NCBI RefSeq assembly: GCF_004211145.1
Contig: NZ_SEBS01000007.1
Span: forward strand, 62,001-126,000
DNA length: 64,000 bases
Source of the DNA: Flavobacterium sp.
Lineage (GTDB): Bacteria; Bacteroidota; Bacteroidia; Flavobacteriales; Flavobacteriaceae
Reading direction: 5' to 3'
How positions within the stretch are numbered: the first letter of the stretch is position 1; each line of letters starts with the position of its first letter. Below the pieces are notes generated by a model. It saw only the letters and a list, made by a program, of their open reading frames with translations, was not told the DNA's origin and ran no database searches. Made by a program: the position numbers and the translations under genes. Of this stretch, positions 44,669 to 53,111 are shown piece after piece.

Positions 44669-45208
44669 ATGAAAAGATTGATCTTAACAGCAACAGCAAT
44701 AGTTTTCGGGATCACAACCCAAGCTCAAACGCAACAACAAGTCCAAAAAGAATCGACGACTACGGTTACGACCGTGAAGGATTCCGACGGTGAAAAACAA
44801 CTCGTCAAGACAAAAACGGAACAGCAAGTACAAAACCTTGAGTTCCAGGATGCGAATTCAAAAGCGTTGAACAAGGATTTGGCGGCTTCTCCGACTCAGG
44901 TGATGGCGACAACGACGATCACGGCGCCCGATGGAACGACGAGAACAGTCGATGTTGACCGTTCTGCCTACTACACGTCAGGAAGTTCGAAATATCAAGT
45001 CAAAATCGATAACGTCGGATATACGATGGTCAACGATGGGAAACCATACGGCCGATTGAGAAACGTTGGTCCGAACAATTACATCTACACAAACACAAAA
45101 GGAAAAACAGCCTACGCTCATTTTGATGGCAGCGGAAACCTTGTCGTAAGCACTTACGATTCAAAGACCGATAAAATCACTACTGAAACGTATACCAGAG
45201 GGCAGTAA
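44669..45208 (+). CDS. Hypothetical secreted Thr/Gln-rich protein
   Basis: A 179-residue protein with a signal peptide (FGITTQAQ, cleavage about residue 20). Residues 20-75 are very rich in Gln, Thr, Lys and Val (QQQVQKESTTTVTTVKDSDG), probably disordered. The C-terminal half has small beta strands with YQVKIDNVGYTMVNDGKPYGRLRNVG, DGSGNLVVSTYDSKT. Family not recognised. A -7-like TAACTTTG lies at 44639-44646, and a strong terminator follows. Confidence 0.6.
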   Translation: MKRLILTATAIVFGITTQAQTQQQVQKESTTTVTTVKDSDGEKQLVKTKTEQQVQNLEFQDANSKALNKDLAASPTQVMATTTITAPDGTTRTVDVDRSAYYTSGSSKYQVKIDNVGYTMVNDGKPYGRLRNVGPNNYIYTNTKGKTAYAHFDGSGNLVVSTYDSKTDKITTETYTRGQ

Positions 45209-45240
45209 TCTTCTTAACACTCCATATATACCACAAAAAA

Positions 45241-45270
45241 TCCTGAGTTTTTTAACTCAGGATTTTTTTT
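45241..45270 (+). terminator. Intrinsic terminator, probably bidirectional
   Basis: Perfect 9-bp stem TCCTGAGTT (45241-45249) with AACTCAGGA (45254-45262), loop TTTT, T8 on the right and A6 on the left. It ends the gene at 44669-45208. Confidence 0.85.
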
Positions 45271-45271
45271 G

Positions 45272-45440
45272 TGCAAAGTGCAGAGTGCAAAGTGCAGGGT
45301 GCAAATCGCAAAGACTATGCACAAAAAAAAGTCGGACCAATCAGATCCGGCTTTTTAATTTTTTATAGTCTTTAAGACTAACTTTTTCTTCTACGAATAA
45401 TTACTCCTGCGCTCTGCACCTTGCACTTTGCACTACTCAT
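45272..45440. repeat. Opposed TGCACTTTGCAC-type arrays around a terminator hairpin
   Basis: GTGCAAAGTGCAGAGTGCAA-type units run at about 45271-45312. Their reverse complement (TGCACCTTGCACTTTGCACT) runs at about 45415-45435 and reaches the stop codon of the ferredoxin gene. Between them AAGTCGGA (45329-45336) pairs with TCCGGCTT (45346-45353), flanked by A8 and T-rich DNA. This is probably a terminator for the ferredoxin gene on the minus strand or bidirectional. No gene is present. Confidence 0.75.
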
Positions 45441-45783
45441 TATGCAAAAACGCCTGCCTATCCAACAAAACCTCCTCGCTTTCCACATGGTCTTCGTCAG
45501 GAACGCAACAATCGACGGGGCAAACCGCGGCGCATTGTGGCTCGTCGTGAAAACCTTTGCATTCGGTGCACTTTCCGGGAACTATGTAGTAGATGTCGTC
45601 AGAAACCGGTGTTTGCGCATCCTCGGCATCGACCTCTTCGCCCGAAGGCAATACGATCTTACCGCGAAGTGACGTTCCGTCTTTATAGCGCCAATCGTCG
45701 GCGCCTTCGTAGATGGCCGTGTTTGGACATTCGGGCTCGCAGGCTCCGCAGTTGATACATTCGTCGGTTATGATAATAGCCAT
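45433..45783 (-). CDS. 2[4Fe-4S]-type ferredoxin
   Basis: A 116-residue ferredoxin from the ATG at 45783; a longer frame starts in repeat DNA. Cluster motif 1 is [12 protein letters not shown] (Cys9, 12, 15, 19). Motif 2 is [18 protein letters not shown] (Cys72, 75, 84, 88), with the spaced second motif typical of long-spacer ferredoxins, plus CC at 92-93. It carries electrons in the cytoplasm. The divergent acyl-CoA reductase gene is a common neighbour in flavobacteria. Confidence 0.85.
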   Translation of the reverse strand: MAIIITDECINCGACEPECPNTAIYEGADDWRYKDGTSLRGKIVLPSGEEVDAEDAQTPVSDDIYYIVPGKCTECKGFHDEPQCAAVCPVDCCVPDEDHVESEEVLLDRQAFLHNE

Positions 45784-45829
45784 AGCAGTTCGGATTTGGT
45801 CAACGGGCAGTAACTTTTGCACTTTGCAC

Positions 45830-45860
45830 TTTGCACTTCAGCACTCCTACCCTACTTTTG
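45830..45860 (+). promoter_or_regulatory. Promoter of the acyl-CoA reductase gene
   Basis: TTTG (45830-45833) and TACTTTTG (45853-45860) are separated by exactly 19 bp, a strong match to the Bacteroidota consensus. The -33 TTTG is supplied by a TGCACTTTGCACT repeat unit. The start codon at 45900 leaves a leader of about 33 nt. Confidence 0.7.
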
Positions 45861-45899
45861 TGCAAAATTACGGCAAAAGTCCGTATTGGCAAACCTATT

Positions 45900-46967
45900 A
45901 TGACAGCTTTAGATAAAATGAACGCGTTTATTGCTCTTGGGGATTTCCTGAGACAGTTCAAAGACGAGAATCCGGTGCAAGACGAACACGTTACATTCAA
46001 CGAAATTTTCTTTTCAGACTTCGAGAAACTCATCGCGCTTTCGCAATCGCACAACGGTTGGTACACGCCTGAACAAGTGCGGTTCGCGATTTCGTCTTGG
46101 GCCGACGCGTTGACCCGCGAAAATCTGACCGAATGGCTGTCGCCTTACGAAATCAAAGAGCGCGAACCCAAAACCATCGGGCTTGTCTTGGCGGGAAACA
46201 TTCCGTTGGTTGGTTTCCACGATTTCCTTTCGGTGATCTTATCGGGCAATAAGGCGTTGCTCAAATTGTCGTCGAACGACCAGAAATTGCTGCCGTTCCT
46301 GGCCAAGTTTCTCGTGACGGTCGAACCTGAACTCGGCAATTTCATCGAATGGAGCGAAGGAAAACTCGAAAACTTCGACGCCGTGATAGCAACGGGAAGC
46401 AACAACACGGCGCGTTACTTCGAATATTATTTCAAGGACAAACCGAGCATCATCCGCAAGAATAGAAACTCCGTCGCCGTTCTGGACGGAAACGAGACAC
46501 ACGAGCAACTCGTGGCTTTGGGCGAGGACATTTTCCGATATTTCGGCCTCGGATGCCGCAACGTTTCCAAACTATTCGTGCCGACGGGATATGACTTCAC
46601 ACCCTTTTTCGAAGCGATATTTGCCTACAAAGACGTCATCGAATACGAGAAATACGCGAACAATTACGACTACAACAAGGCCGTTTTCCTGATGAGCAAC
46701 TTCAAATTGCGCGACAACGGTTTCTTGACGATCAAGGAAGATTCCAGCTACGCCTCGCCTATTTCGAGCGTTTTCTATGAATTTTACGACAATATTTCGG
46801 ACATCATAAATCGTCTGCAAAAAGATGACAATCAGATACAATGCATCGTTTCGTCGGGAATCGTCGAGAACAGCGTCGATTTCGGACAGACGCAGAAACC
46901 GGAGCTTTGGGATTACGCCGACAACGTCGACACCATGCGATTCCTGACGGGGATTTCCTATATTTAG
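45900..46967 (+). CDS. Acyl-CoA reductase (LuxC-related)
   Basis: A 355-residue protein from the ATG at 45900, downstream of a good promoter. The longer frame back to 45831 would run through that promoter. Family motifs are GLVLAGNIPLVGFHDFLSVILSGN (about residues 100-123), then ATGSNNTARYFEYYF and the probable catalytic-Cys segment FGLGCRNVSKLFVP. It is related to LuxC fatty acyl-CoA reductases, which make aldehydes from acyl-CoA; its natural substrate in flavobacteria is not known. It precedes a T9SS protein gene and serC. Confidence 0.75.
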   Translation: MTALDKMNAFIALGDFLRQFKDENPVQDEHVTFNEIFFSDFEKLIALSQSHNGWYTPEQVRFAISSWADALTRENLTEWLSPYEIKEREPKTIGLVLAGNIPLVGFHDFLSVILSGNKALLKLSSNDQKLLPFLAKFLVTVEPELGNFIEWSEGKLENFDAVIATGSNNTARYFEYYFKDKPSIIRKNRNSVAVLDGNETHEQLVALGEDIFRYFGLGCRNVSKLFVPTGYDFTPFFEAIFAYKDVIEYEKYANNYDYNKAVFLMSNFKLRDNGFLTIKEDSSYASPISSVFYEFYDNISDIINRLQKDDNQIQCIVSSGIVENSVDFGQTQKPELWDYADNVDTMRFLTGISYI

Positions 46968-46981
46968 GAAAAATTCCGAAC

Positions 46982-48409
46982 ATGAGAAAAATTACGCTTC
47001 TCGCGCTGTTGTTTATCAGTCAATTGCAGGCCCAGATTATTGGGACGCCATTCGATACGAGCGATAATTTGATCAATTTCTTCGCCGCGAACGTTGCCAT
47101 CAACGGGAACGAAGTGCTTGCGAGCGGGCTCAATCCCCAATTTCCGACCGGCCCCGGACAACTCAAATCGTTTTTGTTTACGTGGAACGGCTCGCAAATG
47201 ACCGAGACCCAGACTTTTTATCCGGACGATCTCGTCGACGGTGACAGTTTCGGGCATTTCTTCGATATCGCCGACGAATATCTCGCGATCTCGGCTCCGC
47301 AACAGGACGGCGTCGGAATCAATACGGGCGCGGTTTACATCTACCGAAAAATCGCAGGCGTTTGGTCGCTTTCCCAAAAAATAACCGCCAACGACGCCGT
47401 CGCCCAGGACCAATTCGGCATGTATGTGACGATCGAAGGCGATTTCCTTTTCGTTTCGTCCTATCTCACGGCAAGCGGGAACAATACTACGGGCGCGGTT
47501 TACGTGTACAAACGCAACGCAACGAACTGGGATTTTCACCAAAAATTGTCAATTCCTTCGACGTCGCATCTGGGTTTGAAAACCGAAGCACGGCAAGGTC
47601 GACTGATCGCGGCCTCCGACAATACATCGGGATCGCGCATCTTCCACAGTTTTGCGCTCGTGGGCGATACGTGGACGTTTGAAGACTCGACCGAAGGTTT
47701 CGGGAATCTTAGCTCGTACGCCGCCGATTTCAGCTATGACAACGGCAAAATTTACGTCGTGCATTCGAGCGGTTCTCAAGGCAACGGAATCGTTGCGACC
47801 TTGGCTTTGGATAACGGCGCTTGGACGAATGAAAGCTCGTTCGACATCGATCCGTCGTACGGGGCCGATTACAACTTCGGGCATATTCTGGTGCGCGATG
47901 AAAAGATGTTTTTGGGCGCATTTTTCTACACGTTGCAGATCCAGCGGAAATGGAAGGCTATCGTTCTTGCGAACCAGGACAACGCGTGGAATTACCAATT
48001 CGCGCTCATGGGAAGCGGCGCCGACGGACAGGACGATCACTTCGGGAACGCGTTCGCATACGATCCCGATTCGGGAAAATTGATCGTGGGCGCATACCAG
48101 GAAGGAAATGTTTCGCCTTTGCCCGGCGGAAAAGCGTACTGGTTCGATTTGCAATTGTCGACGCCTGAACAGAACGAGAATCTCGTGACGATATATCCAA
48201 ATCCGGCGAGCGGGACGCTTTTCGTGAAATCGGATTTCAACACGTCGGTCGAAAAATTGGAACTGTACTCAATTACGGGCGCGCTTATTAAAACCGTTGA
48301 CCGAAGTCCCGACCGCATGCGGATCGATGAAATCACGAGCGGCGTTTACCTCTTGAAAGTCATTTTTTCTGATGGTACGATTTCAACACATCGCATCCTT
48401 AAACAGTGA
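46982..48409 (+). CDS. T9SS-secreted FG-GAP-like repeat protein
   Basis: A 475-residue exported protein from the ATG at 46982 (signal LLALLFISQLQAQ, cleavage about residue 18). The body contains integrin-like/FG-GAP-type repeats (FGHFFDIADEYLAISAPQ and GAVYIYRK), likely a beta-propeller. The C-terminal 75 residues form a type A T9SS sorting domain (TIYPNPASGTLFVKS to STHRILKQ). It should be secreted or anchored on the cell surface; ligand unknown. Unlike the related broken gene at 15494-17223, this one is intact. Confidence 0.78.
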   Translation: MRKITLLALLFISQLQAQIIGTPFDTSDNLINFFAANVAINGNEVLASGLNPQFPTGPGQLKSFLFTWNGSQMTETQTFYPDDLVDGDSFGHFFDIADEYLAISAPQQDGVGINTGAVYIYRKIAGVWSLSQKITANDAVAQDQFGMYVTIEGDFLFVSSYLTASGNNTTGAVYVYKRNATNWDFHQKLSIPSTSHLGLKTEARQGRLIAASDNTSGSRIFHSFALVGDTWTFEDSTEGFGNLSSYAADFSYDNGKIYVVHSSGSQGNGIVATLALDNGAWTNESSFDIDPSYGADYNFGHILVRDEKMFLGAFFYTLQIQRKWKAIVLANQDNAWNYQFALMGSGADGQDDHFGNAFAYDPDSGKLIVGAYQEGNVSPLPGGKAYWFDLQLSTPEQNENLVTIYPNPASGTLFVKSDFNTSVEKLELYSITGALIKTVDRSPDRMRIDEITSGVYLLKVIFSDGTISTHRILKQ

Positions 48410-48508
48410 ACTATATCGTTTTCTGTTGATAACATAGGTTAATTATTCATAAAAATCCTATTCGTTTCGCATTCTGTTTACGAAATTTGCGAAAATTTTT
48501 TCAGAAAC

Positions 48509-49579
48509 ATGAAGAAACACAACTATAGCGCAGGCCCATCGATTCTTCCTCAGGAAGTGCTTCAAAAAGCAGCTGCGGCCGTGCTCGATTTCAACAATTC
48601 AGGATTGTCGTTGTTGGAAATTTCCCACCGAAGCAAGGATTTCGTAGCCGTCATGGACGAAGCGCGCGCCCTTGTCCTCGAACTTATGGGACTCGAAGGC
48701 AAAGGCTACCAAGCCTTGTTTTTGCACGGAGGCGCAAGCCTTGAATTCCTGATGACGCCTTATAATCTGATGACCAAAGCCGGGAAAGCCGCCTATCTCG
48801 ATACGGGAACCTGGGCGAGCGGCGCGATCAAAGAAGCCAAGGCTTTCGGGGAAACCGTGGTCGTGGCATCGTCGAAGGCCGAAAATTACACGCATATCCC
48901 AAAAGGCTATTCGATTCCTGAAGATGCCGACTACTTCCACTGCACGTCGAACAACACGATTTTCGGAACCCAGATGTTCGAGTTTCCCGATACCGACATG
49001 CCGATGGTATGCGACATGAGTTCGGATATTTTTTCACGCAGGATCGATTTCTCGAAATTCGGGATGATCTACGCGGGCGCACAGAAAAATATGGGACCTG
49101 CGGGCGTTACGCTCGTCGTCGTGAAAGAGGAAATCCTGGGCAAAACGGGACGCACGATCCCGAACATGCTCAACTTGCAACAACACATCGAAAAGGAAAG
49201 CATGTACAACACGCCTCCCGTTTTCGCGACCTACACGAGTTTGCTGACCTTGCAATGGCTCAAAAACCTTGGCGGGATCGAGGCAATCGAAAAACAAAAC
49301 AACGCCAAAGCCGAACTTTTGTACAATGAAATCGACCGCAACCCGTTATTCACGGGAACGGCGGCAAAAGAAGACCGTTCGAAGATGAACGCTTGTTTTC
49401 TGCTCAACGACGAAGCGCACGCCGAAGCGTTCGACAAAGCGTGGAAAGCCGCGGGAATTTCAGGTTTGGCCGGACACCGTTCAGTTGGCGGTTACCGCGC
49501 GTCGATGTACAACGCCTTGCCGATCGAAAGCGTTCAGGTACTGGTCGACGTGATGAAGAACCTCGAAAGTTCCATCTAA
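48509..49579 (+). CDS. serC: Phosphoserine aminotransferase
   Basis: A 356-residue PLP enzyme converting 3-phosphohydroxypyruvate and glutamate to phosphoserine in serine synthesis (also acting in pyridoxine synthesis in some bacteria). Family motifs: N-terminal NYSAGPSILPQEVLQKA, GGASLEF, and the PLP-lysine segment YAGAQKNMGPAGVT, with a C-terminal HRSVGGYRASMYNALP. It is followed by serA after a repeat element, so the pathway genes are clustered. Confidence 0.9.
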   Translation: MKKHNYSAGPSILPQEVLQKAAAAVLDFNNSGLSLLEISHRSKDFVAVMDEARALVLELMGLEGKGYQALFLHGGASLEFLMTPYNLMTKAGKAAYLDTGTWASGAIKEAKAFGETVVVASSKAENYTHIPKGYSIPEDADYFHCTSNNTIFGTQMFEFPDTDMPMVCDMSSDIFSRRIDFSKFGMIYAGAQKNMGPAGVTLVVVKEEILGKTGRTIPNMLNLQQHIEKESMYNTPPVFATYTSLLTLQWLKNLGGIEAIEKQNNAKAELLYNEIDRNPLFTGTAAKEDRSKMNACFLLNDEAHAEAFDKAWKAAGISGLAGHRSVGGYRASMYNALPIESVQVLVDVMKNLESSI

Positions 49580-49590
49580 CCAAAACCGCG

Positions 49591-49670
49591 GCCCGGATAG
49601 CAGCGGCATCCTTTTGTGCGCTTCTTTAGCGCGCAAAAGATACAGCGGATAGCCGGACACGTCCGCCCAA
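49591..49670. repeat. CAGCGGCATCC hairpin element, best-conserved copy
   Basis: Begins GCCCGGATAGCAGCGGCATC, continues CTTTTGTGCGCT, a TCTT loop and AGCGCGCAAAAG forming a long stem, then ATACAGCGGATAGCCGGAC and the closing CGTCCGCCCAA. It lies in the 162-bp serC-serA gap. The hairpin is followed by an A-rich stretch, not a T-tract, on this strand. Confidence 0.85.
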
Positions 49671-49741
49671 AAAACAATTTTAAAACGCAAGAGACTGAAT
49701 CTTTTAACCATTAAATTTTTCAATCTTTCAATCTAAATAAA

Positions 49742-50704
49742 ATGAAAGTACTAGCCAACGACGGCATTTCAAAAGCAGGCCAAACGGCCCTCGAAAAAGC
49801 CGGATTTGAAGTCATCACGACGAAAGTCGCCCAGGAACAAGTGGCGAATTACATAAATGCGCATAAAGTCGAGGTGATTTTGGTGCGATCGGCGACGAAG
49901 GTCCGCAAGGAAATCATCGACAATTGCCCTTCGCTAAAGATCATCGGGCGAGGCGGCGTCGGGATGGACAACATCGATGTGGACTACGCGAGATCGAAAG
50001 GTTTGCACGTGATCAATACGCCTGCGTCGTCATCAGAATCAGTTGCCGAATTGGTGTTCGCGCACCTGTTCAGCGGCGTGCGTTTCCTTCACGATTCGAA
50101 CCGCAACATGCCGCTCGAAGGCGATTCGAACTTTGACGGTTTGAAGAAAGCGTATGCGAACGGGATTGAATTGCGTGGAAAAACGCTTGGGATCATCGGG
50201 TTCGGACGCATCGGACGCGCGGTCGCCAAAATCGGGCTCGGTCTTGGAATGCGAGTGATCGCGTCGGACAAATTCGTCGGAAATGCTGAGATCAAAGTCG
50301 ATTTTTACAACGGACAATTCATAAACGTCGACATCGTGACCGAACCGATGGAAGATATCCTGAAACATTCGGATTTCATTTCGCTTCACGTTCCCGCCCA
50401 GGACGGTTATGTGATCGGACAGGCGGAATTCGAATCGATGAAAGACGGAGCCGGAATCGTAAACGCGTCGCGCGGTGGCGTAATCGACGAAGTGGCGTTG
50501 TTGGAAGCGCTCGACAGCGGTAAGATCCTGTTCGCGGGATTGGACGTGTTCGAGAACGAACCCTCGCCTGAAATCCAGATTTTGATGCACCCGAAAATTT
50601 CGTTGACGCCTCATATCGGAGCTGCGACGAACGAGGCTCAGGACCGAATCGGAACGGAATTAGCGGAGCAGATCATCGGGCTTTTGAAACCGGAAGTTAA
50701 TTGA
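49742..50704 (+). CDS. serA: D-3-phosphoglycerate dehydrogenase-type D-2-hydroxyacid dehydrogenase
   Basis: A 320-residue NAD-dependent dehydrogenase. The Rossmann motif LGIIGFGRIGRAVAKIG is near residues 145-161. The catalytic Arg and Glu regions follow in NASRGGVIDEVAL and DVFENEPSP, and His lies in TPHIGAATNEAQ. There is no ACT domain, so this is the short form. Its position just after serC supports the role in serine synthesis (3-phosphoglycerate to 3-phosphohydroxypyruvate). A terminator follows. Confidence 0.85.
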   Translation: MKVLANDGISKAGQTALEKAGFEVITTKVAQEQVANYINAHKVEVILVRSATKVRKEIIDNCPSLKIIGRGGVGMDNIDVDYARSKGLHVINTPASSSESVAELVFAHLFSGVRFLHDSNRNMPLEGDSNFDGLKKAYANGIELRGKTLGIIGFGRIGRAVAKIGLGLGMRVIASDKFVGNAEIKVDFYNGQFINVDIVTEPMEDILKHSDFISLHVPAQDGYVIGQAEFESMKDGAGIVNASRGGVIDEVALLEALDSGKILFAGLDVFENEPSPEIQILMHPKISLTPHIGAATNEAQDRIGTELAEQIIGLLKPEVN

Positions 50705-51120
50705 TGATTGACAATTGATAATTGACAATTGATAATTGACAATTGATAATTAATAATTAATAATTGGCGTGAGGTAAGATTCACGCCATTTTTGTTTTTG
50801 GACGTTTGGGAGTGGACAATTGACAATTGACAATTGATAATGGAGAATGGTGAATGGAGAATGGAAAATTGATAATGGAAAATTGGTAACTGATAATCAG
50901 CTGTGATATCTATTTTACGCCTTTGCTTTTGTCCGACAAAAATGGAATCTAACTTTTGTTTTTTTCTTTCACGTTCGGCATAACTAATCGCCAAAAAAGC
51001 GATGAGATTTCCGGCTACCCAATAATTATTAATTATTCATTGTTAATTATTCATTGTTAATCATTCATTGTCAATTGTCAATCATCCATTGTCAATTGTC
51101 AATTGCCAATTGTCAATTAA
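50702..51120. repeat. Large block of opposed GACAATTGATAATT-type arrays
   Basis: The 477-bp gap after serA holds no gene. It starts with about four tandem 14-bp GACAATTGATAATT units (50705-50760), then the serA terminator, then further degenerate units to about 50890. A short stretch has no recognisable feature (50900-51010, with a TTTCCGGCTACCC fragment resembling the end of the CAGCGGCATCC element). Complementary arrays follow (TTAATTATTCATTGTTAATT and TGTCAATTGTCAATT) to about 51120. The arrays could fold back on each other. Confidence 0.85.
50766..50792 (+). terminator. Intrinsic terminator of serA
   Basis: Perfect 7-bp stem GGCGTGA (50766-50772) with TCACGCC (50781-50787), 8-nt loop, followed by ATTTTTG. 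It lies inside the repeat block 62 bp after the serA stop. Confidence 0.75.
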
Positions 51121-51181
51121 ATCCCAACGTCATCCAACCCAATCCCCCGAATCCGTATCTTTAAGTAGAAAATGAAACATC

Positions 51182-51616
51182 ATGAAAAAAAACCTGATTG
51201 CATTTTCGATTGTGTGCCTATCGATTTACGCGTGTTCGACACAGCAAGGTTCGATCGCAAAAACGGATTCGAAAACAACGACTACAAAGAACGACACGGT
51301 TCGGATCGCAAATGATTCGCTGCAGTATGAAGTGATTATCATCGACGGCGGTTTCAACACCTGGCTGGTATCACAGGCACAACCGAGAGGTTTCTATTCC
51401 CAATCGTATCTCGAGGCCCGAAACATACCTTGGGTAACCGAATGGAATTTCCGCGTGAGGCAACCGCAGCGCTACGGCAATCTCTATCAAATGGAAATCG
51501 ACTACCGGCAGGGCACGAATTACGGCTATGAAGTGAATTACCTGCTATTCAATTACCTCACGTATTTCCAAATCCAGAACAACCAAAAGCTCAGCGGCGC
51601 AATCCCGCGTCCTTAA
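51182..51616 (+). CDS. DUF6146-family lipoprotein
   Basis: A 144-residue lipoprotein (CLSIYAC, Cys18) with a Thr/Lys linker and then the family segment YEVIIIDGGFNTWLVSQAQPRG, NIPWVTEWNFRVRQPQRYGNLYQMEIDYRQGTNYGYEVNYLLFNY. It is probably on the periplasmic side of a membrane. The family is known from flavobacteria and has no assigned function. It is followed by a small membrane protein gene after 60 bp. Confidence 0.65.
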   Translation: MKKNLIAFSIVCLSIYACSTQQGSIAKTDSKTTTTKNDTVRIANDSLQYEVIIIDGGFNTWLVSQAQPRGFYSQSYLEARNIPWVTEWNFRVRQPQRYGNLYQMEIDYRQGTNYGYEVNYLLFNYLTYFQIQNNQKLSGAIPRP

Positions 51617-51676
51617 CTCATATTTGGCTTGCGACGCGCCCGATTTTATGTTATTTTTGGGTCATAGTCAACCCAA

Positions 51677-52000
51677 ATGAAAAAACTCAAAGAGCGCTGG
51701 GGCATCGAATCGGGTTTCCAGCTCACCATAATCTTTATCGTATTCGCGATTACGGGCTCGACGGCGGCATATTTGTCCAAGCCGATCCTCGCGTGGTTTG
51801 GGATTACGAAAGCCGATACGTCTTTGTGGTTGTACTATCCGTTGTACATCGTGTTGATTTTACCCGTTTATCAGGTTTTGTTGGTTTCCTACGGATTCCT
51901 GTTCGGACAATTCAAATTCTTTTGGGCGTTCGAAAAAAAGATGTTGCGCGGAATGGGACTCGGATTTTTATTTAAGGAAACGAAAAAGCCTCGCGAATAA
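51677..52000 (+). CDS. Small membrane protein of the DUF6787 type
   Basis: A 107-residue protein with two long hydrophobic segments (about residues 14-34 FQLTIIFIVFAITGSTAAYL and 50-75 LYYPLYIVLILPVYQVLLV). A conserved-looking C-terminus, FGQFKFFWAFEKKMLRG, precedes a basic tail. It resembles small flavobacterial proteins sometimes mislabelled prolipoprotein diacylglyceryl transferase; it is far too short for that enzyme. The stop codon lies inside the terminator hairpin loop. Confidence 0.5.
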   Translation: MKKLKERWGIESGFQLTIIFIVFAITGSTAAYLSKPILAWFGITKADTSLWLYYPLYIVLILPVYQVLLVSYGFLFGQFKFFWAFEKKMLRGMGLGFLFKETKKPRE

Positions 52001-52014
52001 CGAGGCTTTCTTTT
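51985..52014 (+). terminator. Intrinsic terminator overlapping a stop codon
   Basis: Perfect 9-bp stem AAAGCCTCG (51985-51993) with CGAGGCTTT (52001-52009), 7-nt loop containing the TAA of the gene, followed by CTTTT. The A-rich left side suggests it may also act for the convergent gene at 52044. Confidence 0.75.
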
Positions 52015-52043
52015 GATTATACGGTTTATTGTTTATTCGTTTA

Positions 52044-52376
52044 TTATCTATTCGTCTTTTTAATGTAGTACGTATAAAACCACATCAAAGTAAAACTCGG
52101 AATGAAATCGGTAAACGGGAAAAGTTCCTCTAAAATCGAGAAAACCCCGGCGGCCTTACCTGACCAACCCTTGTACATCCAAGCCATGAGCAGACCTGAA
52201 ACAGGCGCCCAGATCACGTCTGAAAATTCCCCGATAAACGGGATCCCGAACGACAACATCCCTATGCAGTCAAACAGGATACTCAAAGCCAAATCGCGGT
52301 TCTTGTTATAGACACGCGGCGTGAGATCGAGTTTCTCCTTGACCATATCGTTAACATACAATGGCATTTTCTTCAA
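52044..52376 (-). CDS. Small membrane protein, unknown
   Basis: A 110-residue protein with two or three hydrophobic segments (LSILFDCIGMLSFGIPFIG and VIWAPVSGLLMAWMY near residues 30-70, and FIPSFTLMWFYTYYI near the end). The start at 52376 (MKKMPLYV) or at the next ATG three codons later is possible. The pattern TPRVYNKNRD and FTDFIPSFTL recalls small flavobacterial membrane proteins without a known role. Confidence 0.55.
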   Translation of the reverse strand: MKKMPLYVNDMVKEKLDLTPRVYNKNRDLALSILFDCIGMLSFGIPFIGEFSDVIWAPVSGLLMAWMYKGWSGKAAGVFSILEELFPFTDFIPSFTLMWFYTYYIKKTNR

Positions 52377-52381
52377 TTCCT

Positions 52382-52460
52382 TAGTTATTAATTATTAATT
52401 ATCAATCGTCAATTATCAATTGTCAATTATCAATTATCAATTGTCAATTATCAATTGTCA
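52382..52460. repeat. AT-rich TTAATTATTAATTATCAATT array
   Basis: Tandem TTAATTATCAATTGTCAATT-type units fill the gap between two minus-strand genes. They run up to, and into, the stop codon of msrA. Confidence 0.8.
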
Positions 52461-53111
52461 ATTCTTAAGCTGCGCCTTAAACTTCTCACGAACCTTCTCT
52501 ATCTTCGGCGTTATCACGAACGTACAATACGGTTGTTGTTTGTTTTGTGCGTAATAATTCTGATGGTAATCCTCGGCCGGATAAAAAACGGGCGCTTTGG
52601 TCACCTTCGTAACAACTTTCTTGCCAAAGCCATATGTGTTTTCAGATTCGAGTTCCAGTATGTACGCTTCGGCTAGCTTTCGCTGGTCTTCATTGTGGTA
52701 GAAAATCTCGCTTCGATATTGTGTTCCGACGTCGGCGCCCTGACGATTCAACGTTGTCGGGTCGTGCGTCGCGAAGAAAATTTCCATGAGATCGCCGAAT
52801 GTTACTTTCTTGGGATCAAACGTAATCTGGATCGCTTCGGCATGACCTGTATCGCCACTGCAGACATCTTTATACGTCGGATTCACGGTCTTCCCGCCGA
52901 TATAGCCTGAAACGACGCTCTTTACACCATCGAGCTCCAGAAACACGGCCTCGGTACACCAAAAACATCCACCAGCGAACGTTGCGGTTTCCATTCCTTT
53001 TTGTTCTTCGATTTTCAGGCTGTCGTTCTGTTGTTGCGCTGTTTTTTGCTTGTCTCCCGCCATGCACGAAAAAAAGACGGCAAGAAACGGCACTACAAAT
53101 AACTTTTTCAT
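52458..53111 (-). CDS. msrA: Peptide-methionine (S)-S-oxide reductase MsrA, lipoprotein form
   Basis: A 217-residue enzyme reducing methionine S-sulfoxide in proteins. The catalytic motif is GGCFWCTEAVF (Cys49, with Cys52). The supporting motifs CSGDTGHAEAIQITFDP and DPTTLNRQGADVGTQYRS are intact. A lipoprotein signal (VFFSC, Cys16) places it in the envelope instead of the cytoplasm, with a Gln/Lys linker before the domain. No MsrB is adjacent. Confidence 0.88.
   Translation of the reverse strand: MKKLFVVPFLAVFFSCMAGDKQKTAQQQNDSLKIEEQKGMETATFAGGCFWCTEAVFLELDGVKSVVSGYIGGKTVNPTYKDVCSGDTGHAEAIQITFDPKKVTFGDLMEIFFATHDPTTLNRQGADVGTQYRSEIFYHNEDQRKLAEAYILELESENTYGFGKKVVTKVTKAPVFYPAEDYHQNYYAQNKQQPYCTFVITPKIEKVREKFKAQLKN

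Noticed and set aside
45900..46967. Luciferase-linked LuxC operon
   Set aside because: Only the LuxC-related reductase is present; no luxA, luxB, luxD or luxE-like gene is nearby.
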